A stretch of 64,000 nt of DNA, from contig JAQGNY010000007.1 in NCBI GenBank assembly GCA_028293825.1, forward strand, positions 55,402 through 119,401, given 5' to 3'. Positions 39,148 to 47,557 of the stretch are shown piece after piece. The stretch comes from Verrucomicrobiaceae bacterium (GTDB lineage: Bacteria > Pseudomonadota > Gammaproteobacteria > Pseudomonadales > CAMLJR01). A program made the position numbers and the translations under genes. The stretch's first letter is position 1, and each line of letters starts with the position of its first letter. The notes under the pieces were generated by a model. The model worked only from the letters and a program-made list of their open reading frames with translations. It made no database searches and was not told the DNA's origin.

Positions 39148-40596
39148 ATGAACAGCTTTTCGGTAAGTGCGCACGCCTGGAAGTTAATGCTGGCGCTGCT
39201 GGCGGCGGAAATCCTATCTGCATTTGAGCTGTCGATGCTGTATGCGGCATTGCGTTCGATGATTGGCGATTTCGGCAATCCGACAGCGGTCGGCTGGGTG
39301 ATGACCAGCTTTCTGCTGGCCAGCGCGGTTTCCGCCGCGATCTGCGGTCGCCTCGGCGATATGTTCGGGCGCCAGCGCGTGCTGCTGGTGGTGATCGTGT
39401 TCAGTATCGCCGGTTCGCTGGTGGCGGGTTTCGCCACGACCATCGGTATGGTTGTGCTCGGCCGCGTCATTCAGGGCACGGCGGGCGCCATCTTTCCGCT
39501 TTGTATCGGGCTGGTTCGCGAGAATGTGCGGGCGGAATCCGCACCGGTTTTTATCGGCACCTTGGCGGCGACGCTGACGGTGACGATGGGGCTGGGCACG
39601 CTGGTTGGCGGCGTTATTATCGACTACCTCAATTGGCACTGGATCTTCTTCGCCGGCGCCATTTCCGGCGTGGTGGCGCTATTTGCCATCACCTTTTGGC
39701 TGCCGGCCTCGCCGCGCAAACCTTATGACCGACGCACCAATCTGCTCGGCGGCGTGTTGTTCGCGCCCGGCATAGTCGCCGTGCTGCTCGGCATCAGTAA
39801 GGCGACAAGCTGGGGCTGGAGCGATCCGAAAACGCTGGGCTGCATTGCCGGCGGTGCTGCGCTGCTGGCGGCTTGGATCATAAGCGAGCTGCGCGCCGAG
39901 TCGCCGTTGCTCGATGTGCGTCTGCTCGCCAATCGACGCGTGTTGCTGGTGAATCTCGGCAGCGCGGTGCTCGGCATTACCTCATTTCAGTCGTTGCAGA
40001 TATGGTCGATTCTGCTGCAGCAGCCGCCCTCGACCGGGATGGGTTTGGGTATTTCGGCCACGCTCGCGGGCGCGGTGTTGTTTCCGCAGACGTTGATCGC
40101 GTTGATCGGCGGGCCGTGCGCGGGCTGGTTGATTGCGCGTTATAGCGGCCGTATCTCGATGGCGCTGGGCGCCGGCGTGATGGTGTTGGCCTGGACTGCG
40201 CTGGCGCTAAAGCATGATGAACTGCTCTTTATTGTGGTGGGGCTGACTGTGCTGGGCTTCGGTATCTCGATGTTTTATTCCAGCGTGCCGATTGTGATTG
40301 CGCAATCAGTGCCGATCGAACGTACCAGTGAAACTAGCGGCATGATGATCGTGATTCGCTCTACTGCGATGGGAATCGGGGCGCAGGTAGTGGCTTCGTT
40401 GTTACATACCGCGCCTGGCCATGCCGCGGTTACCGGCGTGGCCAGTTATCCCGACCAGGCCGCTTATTTCCGCGTCTTTTTCTACGTAATCGCCGGCTCG
40501 CTGCTGATGATATTGATCGCTGTGTTGTTGCCGGGCGCCCGGAACGTCGTCACAGCAGCGGCTGCACCGAGCAAAGTTATGAGCGGAGTTCATTGA
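39148..40596 (+). CDS. MFS transporter, DHA2/14-helix type
   Basis: 482 residues with about 14 hydrophobic segments. Motif A GRLGDMFGRQRVLLVV lies after TM2, and a motif-C-like run follows (GTLAATLTVTMGLGTLVGG). Drug:H+ antiporter-type MFS proteins move small hydrophobic or amphipathic compounds. Placed between the LuxC-like and amidohydrolase genes (2-bp gap to the latter), it probably moves a substrate or product of the same pathway across the inner membrane; direction not determinable. Confidence 0.88.
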   Translation: MNSFSVSAHAWKLMLALLAAEILSAFELSMLYAALRSMIGDFGNPTAVGWVMTSFLLASAVSAAICGRLGDMFGRQRVLLVVIVFSIAGSLVAGFATTIGMVVLGRVIQGTAGAIFPLCIGLVRENVRAESAPVFIGTLAATLTVTMGLGTLVGGVIIDYLNWHWIFFAGAISGVVALFAITFWLPASPRKPYDRRTNLLGGVLFAPGIVAVLLGISKATSWGWSDPKTLGCIAGGAALLAAWIISELRAESPLLDVRLLANRRVLLVNLGSAVLGITSFQSLQIWSILLQQPPSTGMGLGISATLAGAVLFPQTLIALIGGPCAGWLIARYSGRISMALGAGVMVLAWTALALKHDELLFIVVGLTVLGFGISMFYSSVPIVIAQSVPIERTSETSGMMIVIRSTAMGIGAQVVASLLHTAPGHAAVTGVASYPDQAAYFRVFFYVIAGSLLMILIAVLLPGARNVVTAAAAPSKVMSGVH

Positions 40597-40598
40597 AC

Positions 40599-42335
40599 AT
40601 GGCCGAATACGATTTGATTATCCGCAATGGCACCGTCGTCGATGGCTCCGGCGTTGCTTCGCGGTGCGCGGATGTGGCCATCCGCGGCGACCGCATTGCC
40701 CTCATTGAACCGGCAATCACCGCGCGCGGGCACGAGGAAATCGACGCCACCGGTCATCTAGTCACGCCGGGTTTCGTCGATGTTCACACCCATTACGACG
40801 GTCAGGCGACCTGGGATTACCATCTGGCGCCGTCGTCGCAGCTGGGCGCCACCACCGTTGTTATCGGCAACTGCGGCGTCGGTTTTGCGCCGTGTCGCCC
40901 GCAGGACCGCGATGTATTGATCGGCTTGATGGAAGGTGTCGAGGACATTCCCGGCACCGCGCTGGCGGAAGGTTTGCCGTGGGATTGGGAAACCTTTGGC
41001 GACTATCTCGATGCGCTTGAGGGCAAACCGCGCGATATCGATATCGCCGCGCTTTACCCGCACGGCCCCCTGCGTGTCTATGTGATGGGGGAGCGCGCGG
41101 TCAACCGCGAGGCTGCCACCGCTGCCGACATCGCGGCGATGCAACGCGAACTAAAAGCCGGTCTGGATGCCGGCGCGGTCGGTTTTTCCACCTCGCGCAC
41201 AATGATTCATCGCACCAACACTGGCGCCTTCACGCCGACTTATCAGGCCGCAAATAGCGAGCTGAAACAGCTCGGTGAAACGCTGGCGGCGGCGCCGGGA
41301 AAAGTGTTCCAAATGGTGTCGGACTTTATCGACGCCGACTATGAGTTCGAGATCGTCCGCCACGTCTGCGCTCGCACCGGCGCCAAAGGCACGTTCAGTC
41401 TGTTGCAGAGCGATAGCCGACCGACCATGTGGAGCGAACAGCTCGCGCGCGTCGATAAGGCACAGGCAGCTGGACTCGATATTCGCGCGCAGGTGCTGTC
41501 GCGACCGCTTGGGGTGTTGATGGGGCTGAACGCCTCGCTGACGCCTTTTTCGGCGCGCCCCACTTTTCGTGCGCTCGAAGGTTTGCCGCTACCGGAACGC
41601 GTCGCGCAATTACGCAAACCGGCGATCAAGGCCGCGATTCTCAACGAGCAGGATCACAACCCGCATGTGTTTTTGGAGGGACTGGGCGACAAGTTTGCCA
41701 GCATGTTTCCGTTGCGCGATCCGCTGGAATATATGCCACCGCGCGAGCAATCCGTCGCTGCGCTCGCCGAAAAAGCAGGGTTGACACCGGCCGAATGGCT
41801 TTACGACTGGTTGTTAACAAGCGATGGCAATACATTGATTTATATACCATCTATCAACTTCACCGAATCGATTCCAGAGATGCTGCTACACCCCTATACC
41901 GTATCGGCATTGGGCGATGGCGGCGCGCATGTGGGTTCGATCTGCGACGCCAGCGCCGGCATTTACCTGCTGACGAAATGGGTGCGCGAACGCAACGCCA
42001 TCAGCATCGAGCAGGGCATTCACATGCTGACTCGGCAACCGGCGGAGCTGTATTCGCTGCTTGATCGCGGGCTGCTGGCGCCCGGCATGAAGGCCGATCT
42101 CAACATTATTGATTTCGATGGCCTGAAGATTTACTCGCCGCGCATCGTGCATGACCTGCCGGCCGGCGGCCGGCGTTTTTTGCAGGATGTCGATGGCTTG
42201 GCGGCGACGATTGTGTCTGGTGAAGTGATCTATCGCGACGGCGAGCCGACCAACGTTCTGCCGGGGCGGCTGGTGCGCGGTCAGCGCGTCGATCCGCGTG
42301 CGTTCCCGGAACAGAAGTTAATGAATAAAAGTTAA
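40599..42335 (+). CDS. N-acyl-D-amino-acid deacylase-type amidohydrolase
   Basis: 578 residues from ATG 40599 (GCGGAG upstream), 2 nt after the MFS stop; a TTG at 40593 is in frame. It belongs to the amidohydrolase superfamily near D-aminoacylases: [18 protein letters not shown], metal-binding [18 protein letters not shown] (His-x-His near 63), GVGFAPCR, and [14 protein letters not shown] (about 442), and a C-terminal beta sandwich ([18 protein letters not shown]). Members hydrolyse amide bonds with one or two metals. In this context it may release the carboxylic acid that the LuxE-like enzymes activate (inference). Confidence 0.85.
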   Translation: MAEYDLIIRNGTVVDGSGVASRCADVAIRGDRIALIEPAITARGHEEIDATGHLVTPGFVDVHTHYDGQATWDYHLAPSSQLGATTVVIGNCGVGFAPCRPQDRDVLIGLMEGVEDIPGTALAEGLPWDWETFGDYLDALEGKPRDIDIAALYPHGPLRVYVMGERAVNREAATAADIAAMQRELKAGLDAGAVGFSTSRTMIHRTNTGAFTPTYQAANSELKQLGETLAAAPGKVFQMVSDFIDADYEFEIVRHVCARTGAKGTFSLLQSDSRPTMWSEQLARVDKAQAAGLDIRAQVLSRPLGVLMGLNASLTPFSARPTFRALEGLPLPERVAQLRKPAIKAAILNEQDHNPHVFLEGLGDKFASMFPLRDPLEYMPPREQSVAALAEKAGLTPAEWLYDWLLTSDGNTLIYIPSINFTESIPEMLLHPYTVSALGDGGAHVGSICDASAGIYLLTKWVRERNAISIEQGIHMLTRQPAELYSLLDRGLLAPGMKADLNIIDFDGLKIYSPRIVHDLPAGGRRFLQDVDGLAATIVSGEVIYRDGEPTNVLPGRLVRGQRVDPRAFPEQKLMNKS

Positions 42336-42394
42336 TGTAAAAAATTGATTGGTTGTTTAATTGATTGTTTTTAAGGAAATTATTAGGAGAATTT

Positions 42395-43813
42395 ATGTCG
42401 GATCTTTACCAGCGGTTACTTGACGATCCTACGGATTTTCACAATGCCGTCTACTGCGATGGCTTTAAGCTGACGCGGGCTCAAATCGACACCGTGCAGC
42501 TCGAAGGTGTGCGCAAACGCTTTGGCGAATTGCGTCCGCAGATCGCCATGCTCGACAAGCTCGCGACCGAACAGAGCGTCGCGGCTATCGACACCATCAA
42601 CGACATCGTGCCGGTGTTATTTCCGCACACGTTTTATAAGTCGTACCCGCTGTCGTATCTGGAAAAAAGCCGCTTCGACAAACTGACGCGCTGGCTCAAT
42701 GGGCTAACCACGGTCGATCTGAGCGGCGTCGATGCCAGCGGCGTCGAATTGATCGACGACTGGCTCGATCTGCTCGATCGCGAAACACCGCTGCTGGTGT
42801 CGCATACGTCCGGCACTACCGGCAAGTTGTCGTTCATTCCACGCACCAAGGCGCAGTGGCGGCAAACGGTGCTGCATTCCGGCCACATGTTGAGGCATTG
42901 GTGGGGCGAAAACTCCGGCCCTGACCTGCTCAATGAACATTACCCGCTGATCATTCCCGGCTATCGCTACGGCGGCAGCGCTACCCAGCGCGCCAACGAT
43001 TTCATGATCGAGCTGTTCGCCGGCAGCGAAGACAACGCATTGTTCATGTATCCGAATGCGCGTTTTTCCGCTGATGTGGTGTCACTGGCCGGCCGACTGC
43101 GCACCGCCGAGGCGCGCGGCGAGCAGGGCATGTTGGAAATAGCGCCGGCGCTGCTGAACCGTCGCCAAGAATTGAGCGAGCTGGAAAAACGCCGCCCACA
43201 GGATTTGCAGAATTTCTTCGATACCGCGCGCACCAAGTTCGCCGGCAAGAATGTGTATATCGCCGGTGTGTGGACGCTGTTGTATGACTGGGCCGAAGCG
43301 GGACTCAAAGAAGGTCACGCCGGCATTTTCGGCAAGGACAGCGTGCTGTTCAGCGGCGGCGGCAAGAAAGGCAAAGCGCTACCCGACAATTATCGCGAGC
43401 AGATCAAGGAATTCCTCGGCTTCGACAACGCTTACGAGATGTATGCGATCAGCGAGCAAATGGGCTGGTCGATCATGTGCGAGCACGGTCATTACCACAT
43501 CCCGCCGGTGATCGTGCCGTTCCTGCTCGATCCCGTCACTGGCAATCCGCTGCCGCGCGAGGACGGTGTGACCGGCCGGCTGGCGCTGCTCGATCTGATG
43601 CCGCAAAGCTATTGGGCGGGTTTGATTACCGGCGACGAAGTGACCTGGGGCGGTTGGCAAGAACCCTGTCCGTGCGGTCGCATCGGCACCTATTTGCACG
43701 ATCAGATTCGCCGTTACAGCGACAAAGAGGGCGGCGACGACCGCATCGTTTGCGCCGGCGCGCCGGAAGCACACGACCAGGCGCTGGCTTTTTTGACCGA
43801 ATTATCGATGTGA
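42395..43813 (+). CDS. LuxE-like acyl-activating enzyme 2
   Basis: 472 residues from ATG 42395 (TTAGGAG upstream). Paralogue of LuxE-like 1 (shared KSYP start block, RE/KEQIK-F-G stretch, IPPxIVP near the end) but clearly divergent. The P-loop-like motif LLVSHTSGTTGKLSF is near residue 130. A PaaK-like CPCGRIGTYLHDQIRRYSD lies near 420, absent from copy 1. It should adenylate a carboxylate and hand it to LuxC-like 2, 133 bp downstream. It is GC-rich like the genes before it. Confidence 0.85.
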   Translation: MSDLYQRLLDDPTDFHNAVYCDGFKLTRAQIDTVQLEGVRKRFGELRPQIAMLDKLATEQSVAAIDTINDIVPVLFPHTFYKSYPLSYLEKSRFDKLTRWLNGLTTVDLSGVDASGVELIDDWLDLLDRETPLLVSHTSGTTGKLSFIPRTKAQWRQTVLHSGHMLRHWWGENSGPDLLNEHYPLIIPGYRYGGSATQRANDFMIELFAGSEDNALFMYPNARFSADVVSLAGRLRTAEARGEQGMLEIAPALLNRRQELSELEKRRPQDLQNFFDTARTKFAGKNVYIAGVWTLLYDWAEAGLKEGHAGIFGKDSVLFSGGGKKGKALPDNYREQIKEFLGFDNAYEMYAISEQMGWSIMCEHGHYHIPPVIVPFLLDPVTGNPLPREDGVTGRLALLDLMPQSYWAGLITGDEVTWGGWQEPCPCGRIGTYLHDQIRRYSDKEGGDDRIVCAGAPEAHDQALAFLTELSM

Positions 43814-43946
43814 CGTAGGTGCGCTGCTTGCCGCGCGCTTGTTTTGTTTCGGAAAAATTTGCGGCCTGAAAGGCGAGGGCGCAGCAATTCATTGCGCCAC
43901 CATCGGCCCGACAGATAGGGCCAGATAACTATTTGCAGAGGTCTTT

Positions 43947-45434
43947 ATGAGTAACAAACAGTACAACGTGCCGTTAATTATTCGCGGCCAAATCATCACA
44001 GATCCCGATTTCGAATTCGGCGGGCGCCGTGGCGGCGTAACGTTTCACACGCCCGACGTGGCTAAACATATCGGCCAATTAACGTTATCCGCGCCGTCAA
44101 AAATGGCGGATTTATACAGTCTCAGTCTCGATGAAATCCTCGATTTCCTGGCGGATCTTGGACAGCGCTTGCGCTTCGACAGCAATGCGCATCTGCGTGA
44201 AGCGTTCTCGCTGTCGTGCGTCACTTCGGGTTTGTCGGAAAGCATTCTGCGTTACCAATACGAAAATATTCCGTTCTTTTTCAGCCGCGATGAAATGGCG
44301 ATGATGGTCGAGCGTTCATGCGGCGCCAATTATCTCGAAGGTTGGGTCGCGCAACCGGGCGGCATGCCCGGCGTGAGCGCACGGGTACGCGCATTCGGTT
44401 CGCGCGCGGTGCATGTGATTGCAGGCAATGCGCCGATCGTCAGCATTCTCACCGTTATTCGCAATGCATTTACACGCTCCGATTGCATCATCAAAACACC
44501 GTCGAACGATCCGCTTACCGCGACTGCGCTGGCGCGCACGATGATCGATATGGCGCCAGAGCATCCGTTGGTAAAACATTTGTCGGTAGCGTATTGGAAG
44601 GGCGGCGATACCACCGTCGAGCGCGCGATTTACGATCCGCGCAAAATCGAAAAAATTATTGCGTGGGGCGGTTTCGATTCGGTCAAACACGTCACGCAAT
44701 ATTTGCAGCCCGGCATCGATTTAATTACGCAGGATCCGAAATTATCCAGCACGATAATCGGCAAAGAAGCGTTCGCGGACGACACCACGCTGCGCTCGGT
44801 CGCAACGCGTCTGGCACTTGATGTTGGCGCGCAAAATCAGGAAGGTTGTGTCAACGCGCGCGTGATTTATGTTGAGTCCGGCACCGATGCCGCCGGTATC
44901 GAGCGCGCGAATAAATTGGGCAGTCTCACTTTCGATGCACTGCAAAAATTGCCACCGCATTTGAGCACACCGCACAAAGCGTTCGATATGAATTTGAAAT
45001 CCGAAATCGATGGCGCGCGCATGAACGACGATGAATATCGCGTGTTCGGTGGACGCACTAACGAAGGTGCAATTATTGTTTCGCAGGACGATGCGCCGGT
45101 GGATTTTTCGCGGCAGCTTGGTTGTCGTGTCGGCAATATCGTGCCGCTGGACGATTTGCAAAACGCGATTCGCTCGGTCAACGCGTACACGCAAACCATC
45201 GGTATTTTTCCCGAAACATTAAAAGAAAAATTGCGCGATCAATTGGCGTTTCAAGGTGCGCAGCGGTTGGTATCGCTCGGCGGTGCCGCGACCGTGCAAC
45301 ACAATATGGAAAAGCAGGATGCGATCGAGCCGGTGCGGCGCATGGTGAAGTGGGTAACGGAAGAATACGCCGACGGCGCGTTATTCGAAGCAATCGCCGA
45401 GGCCAATCCCGATATCAAGGCAGTTGGCATGTAA
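43947..45434 (+). CDS. LuxC-like acyl reductase 2
   Basis: 495 residues. Same architecture as copy 1 with VHVIAGNAPIVSILTVIRNA (about 155) and KTPSNDPLTATALARTM (about 183), and the nucleophile Cys301 in NQEGCVNAR. AGAGGT precedes the ATG. Its codon use (many TTA, ATT, AAA) differs from the GC-rich copy 1 and its own LuxE-like partner, and matches the P450, ferredoxin and receptor to the right. The two LuxC copies therefore probably have separate histories rather than arising by local duplication. Confidence 0.87.
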   Translation: MSNKQYNVPLIIRGQIITDPDFEFGGRRGGVTFHTPDVAKHIGQLTLSAPSKMADLYSLSLDEILDFLADLGQRLRFDSNAHLREAFSLSCVTSGLSESILRYQYENIPFFFSRDEMAMMVERSCGANYLEGWVAQPGGMPGVSARVRAFGSRAVHVIAGNAPIVSILTVIRNAFTRSDCIIKTPSNDPLTATALARTMIDMAPEHPLVKHLSVAYWKGGDTTVERAIYDPRKIEKIIAWGGFDSVKHVTQYLQPGIDLITQDPKLSSTIIGKEAFADDTTLRSVATRLALDVGAQNQEGCVNARVIYVESGTDAAGIERANKLGSLTFDALQKLPPHLSTPHKAFDMNLKSEIDGARMNDDEYRVFGGRTNEGAIIVSQDDAPVDFSRQLGCRVGNIVPLDDLQNAIRSVNAYTQTIGIFPETLKEKLRDQLAFQGAQRLVSLGGAATVQHNMEKQDAIEPVRRMVKWVTEEYADGALFEAIAEANPDIKAVGM

Positions 45435-45639
45435 TAGACAATTGATAATTAAAAGCATGGTGGTTGCGGTAAAAAAATCGGCCGTGCAGTCATCGCCAAT
45501 AATATGCGGTAAACAATCCTGTAATGCAGACAACATAACGAACAAATTGTCATTTTACTGATGACAAACAAAGTCGCTTGCGATCTTGGTACGTCCGCCA
45601 AATGATAGGCGCCGTCATTTTTGTTTCCGAGCGGATCGA

Positions 45640-45658
45640 CTCGCACGCATGTTGCGAG
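45640..45658. promoter_or_regulatory. Possible operator before the P450 gene
   Basis: CTCGCA-N7-TGCGAG inverted repeat, 55 bp upstream of the preferred P450 start, within the 279-bp gap after LuxC-like 2. It might bind a regulator; no direct match known to me. Confidence 0.3.
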
Positions 45659-45713
45659 CGCTGTGCTAATTTTCGAAACAACCGATAAAAACATAATGCA
45701 AAAGGATGCTGTC

Positions 45714-46961
45714 ATGACTGCTCAAGCTGCTATTGACGTACCGGTTATTCCGCCGCTCGACCCGGCGCTGTTTGTCGATGTCGATTTATACAGCCAGGAA
45801 ATTAAAGCCGACCCTTCGCCGTGGTTTTTGCAGTGGGCAGATAAGCCGCCGTTTTACGTGATGATTCACGGCCGTCCGAATGCAGTTATTTGTCGACACG
45901 AACAAGTGAAATGGGCGCTTAGCGATCACGAAACTATCAGTGCGATACCGCAGCCGGGTTGGGGCGCGGATTATCTCGACTATTTCAACGGACTGCCGGT
46001 TCTGCTGGAAGTCGATCCACCCGAGCACACGCGGCTGCGTCGTTTAATGCAGCCGGCATTTACGCCGCGTCGTGTTTCGCAATTTCAGTTGGGCATTAAT
46101 CAGCAAGTCGCGGCATTGATTGAGACGCTCGCTGCGAAAAACGAATTCGACATGATGACCGAGTTCGCGCAGCCGCTGGTATATCGCTTGTTGCTCGGCA
46201 CCGTGTTCGAGTTTCCCGAAAAAGATTGGTCGATTTTCACTAATCTTTCGCATGCGTTGGAATTGGTGGCGACAGTGCCACTTGGTGCGCCGAAACCGGC
46301 TGCCTATATGGAAGCGTTTAACGCCGGCATGAAATATTGCGGCGATCTGATCGAGCTGCGTCGCCGCGAGCCGAAAGACGATTTAATTAGCAGCATCGTC
46401 GCGCAACATGACGAAGGTGGCATTATCACTACCGAAGAATTATTCACCACGTTAATTCAGCTTTTTGCCGGCGGCCTCGGCACGGTGTCGGGCACGCTCG
46501 GTTTGAGTATGTTGCGGTTGTGTCGCCATCCCGATCAATTGAAACTGCTCCAGGACGATCCATCGCTTTTAAATAGTGCACTGGAAGAATGTTTGCGTAT
46601 CGATTCGCTCGGCAATTTTCGCCATCGTCACGTGGCAAGAGATTGCGTTGTCGACGGCGTGCCAATTTATCGCGGCATGCTGGTGCATATGTCGATGGGC
46701 GCGGCGAATTACGATCCGGATTTTTATCCCGAGCCGAATAAATTCGATATCAAACGCAATCCACGCGACATCAGCACCTTCGGACATGGCCTGCATTTTT
46801 GTATCGGCAATGCCTTCGCACGTGCGGTATTGCGCGCCGGCATCGGCCAATTGGTGCAGCGTTTTCCAAATATTCGACTAGCCGATCCGTCGGAAAAAAT
46901 AATTTATGGCGGTATGCCTACTGAGCGCATGCCATTGAATATTAAATTGCGCGTCGATTGA
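45714..46961 (+). CDS. Bacterial cytochrome P450
   Basis: 415 residues from ATG 45714 (AAGGAT 8 nt upstream; other in-frame ATG at 45696). Class I soluble P450: helix-C EHTRLRRLM, ExxR in ALEECLRIDS, and the heme loop FGHGLHFCIGNAFAR with the Cys ligand. In the I helix, where most have AGxE/DTT, this reads FAGGLGTVSGT: the acidic residue is Gly and the second Thr is Val. It probably hydroxylates a substrate of the pathway, with electrons from the ferredoxin encoded 31 bp downstream. No ferredoxin reductase is in the window. Confidence 0.93.
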   Translation: MTAQAAIDVPVIPPLDPALFVDVDLYSQEIKADPSPWFLQWADKPPFYVMIHGRPNAVICRHEQVKWALSDHETISAIPQPGWGADYLDYFNGLPVLLEVDPPEHTRLRRLMQPAFTPRRVSQFQLGINQQVAALIETLAAKNEFDMMTEFAQPLVYRLLLGTVFEFPEKDWSIFTNLSHALELVATVPLGAPKPAAYMEAFNAGMKYCGDLIELRRREPKDDLISSIVAQHDEGGIITTEELFTTLIQLFAGGLGTVSGTLGLSMLRLCRHPDQLKLLQDDPSLLNSALEECLRIDSLGNFRHRHVARDCVVDGVPIYRGMLVHMSMGAANYDPDFYPEPNKFDIKRNPRDISTFGHGLHFCIGNAFARAVLRAGIGQLVQRFPNIRLADPSEKIIYGGMPTERMPLNIKLRVD

Positions 46962-46992
46962 TGCGCGCCTCTTACTGATATGAAGCGAAATA

Positions 46993-47322
46993 ATGCCGAA
47001 AATTATTTATGAACTGAGCGATGGCTCCACCCGAACGATTGAAGCGAACGCTGGCGACAACGTGATGCAAGTGGCGATGAGTCACGATATCGCCGGAATT
47101 CTCGGGCGCTGCGGCGGTTTTTGTAATTGCGGCACCTGTCACGTCTATGTCGATGCGCAATGGGCCGATCAATTGCCGGAGCCGGCTTTCGATGAGGACG
47201 CTTTGCTGTCCGAGAGCGCGGCGGAGCGTCAACCCGGTAGTCGACTCGGCTGTCAGGTGATCGTGACCGAAGCGCTCGATGGTATTACGGTAACGATTCC
47301 GGAGCGGCAGGAGTTCGATTGA
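46993..47322 (+). CDS. [2Fe-2S] adrenodoxin-type ferredoxin
   Basis: 109 residues. The cluster ligands fit C-x5-C-x2-C-x37-C: Cys40, Cys46, Cys49 (in CGGFCNCGTCHVYV; an extra Cys44 lies between) and Cys87 (GSRLGCQVIV). This type passes electrons from a ferredoxin reductase to P450s; the neighbouring P450 is the obvious partner. The ribosome site is weak (GAAG), suggesting readthrough from the P450. A terminator follows. Confidence 0.93.
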   Translation: MPKIIYELSDGSTRTIEANAGDNVMQVAMSHDIAGILGRCGGFCNCGTCHVYVDAQWADQLPEPAFDEDALLSESAAERQPGSRLGCQVIVTEALDGITVTIPERQEFD

Positions 47323-47372
47323 ATCGCGCAGATTTTTAGTGAAGCATTGCAGTTAAACTTTTATTCGAAACG

Positions 47373-47413
47373 CAAAAAAATACCCGGTCTGTTCGCAGGC
47401 CGGGTATTTTTTT
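47373..47413. terminator. Bidirectional rho-independent terminator
   Basis: TACCCGGTCTG-TTCG-CAGGCCGGGTA stem (one wobble) flanked by A7 on the left and T7 on the right. It can end both the rightward ferredoxin transcript and the leftward TonB receptor transcript. Confidence 0.9.
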
Positions 47414-47446
47414 GACTTTAGTTTTTCGGTTTCAATATTTTATTTA

Positions 47447-47482
47447 ATGCATTCGACGGTTTAACTTAATCGTCGAATGCAT
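47447..47482. repeat. 12-bp perfect inverted repeat
   Basis: ATGCATTCGACG at 47447-47458 and its reverse complement CGTCGAATGCAT at 47471-47482, loop 12 nt, just after the bidirectional terminator. No T run. Function unclear. Confidence 0.6.
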
Positions 47483-47503
47483 CATTTACCGGCAATACCC
47501 TTG

Positions 47504-47549
47504 TTGCTAGCAATAACGTTGTTACAAACAACAAAACTGTTACTAGTAA
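47504..47549. repeat. Pair of short palindromes near the receptor stop
   Basis: TTGCTAGCAA (47504-47513) and TTACTAGTAA (47540-47549) are 10-bp palindromes 36 bp apart in a GTTAC/AACAA-rich stretch. Could be a protein-binding pair or just simple sequence. Confidence 0.35.
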
Positions 47550-47557
47550 TAAAACGG

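Noticed and set aside
37686..39470. 594-codon minus-strand open frame opposite LuxC-like 1 and the start of MFS
   Set aside because: Arg/His-rich shadow of high-GC coding DNA; no ribosome site or family features, while the plus strand holds clear genes.
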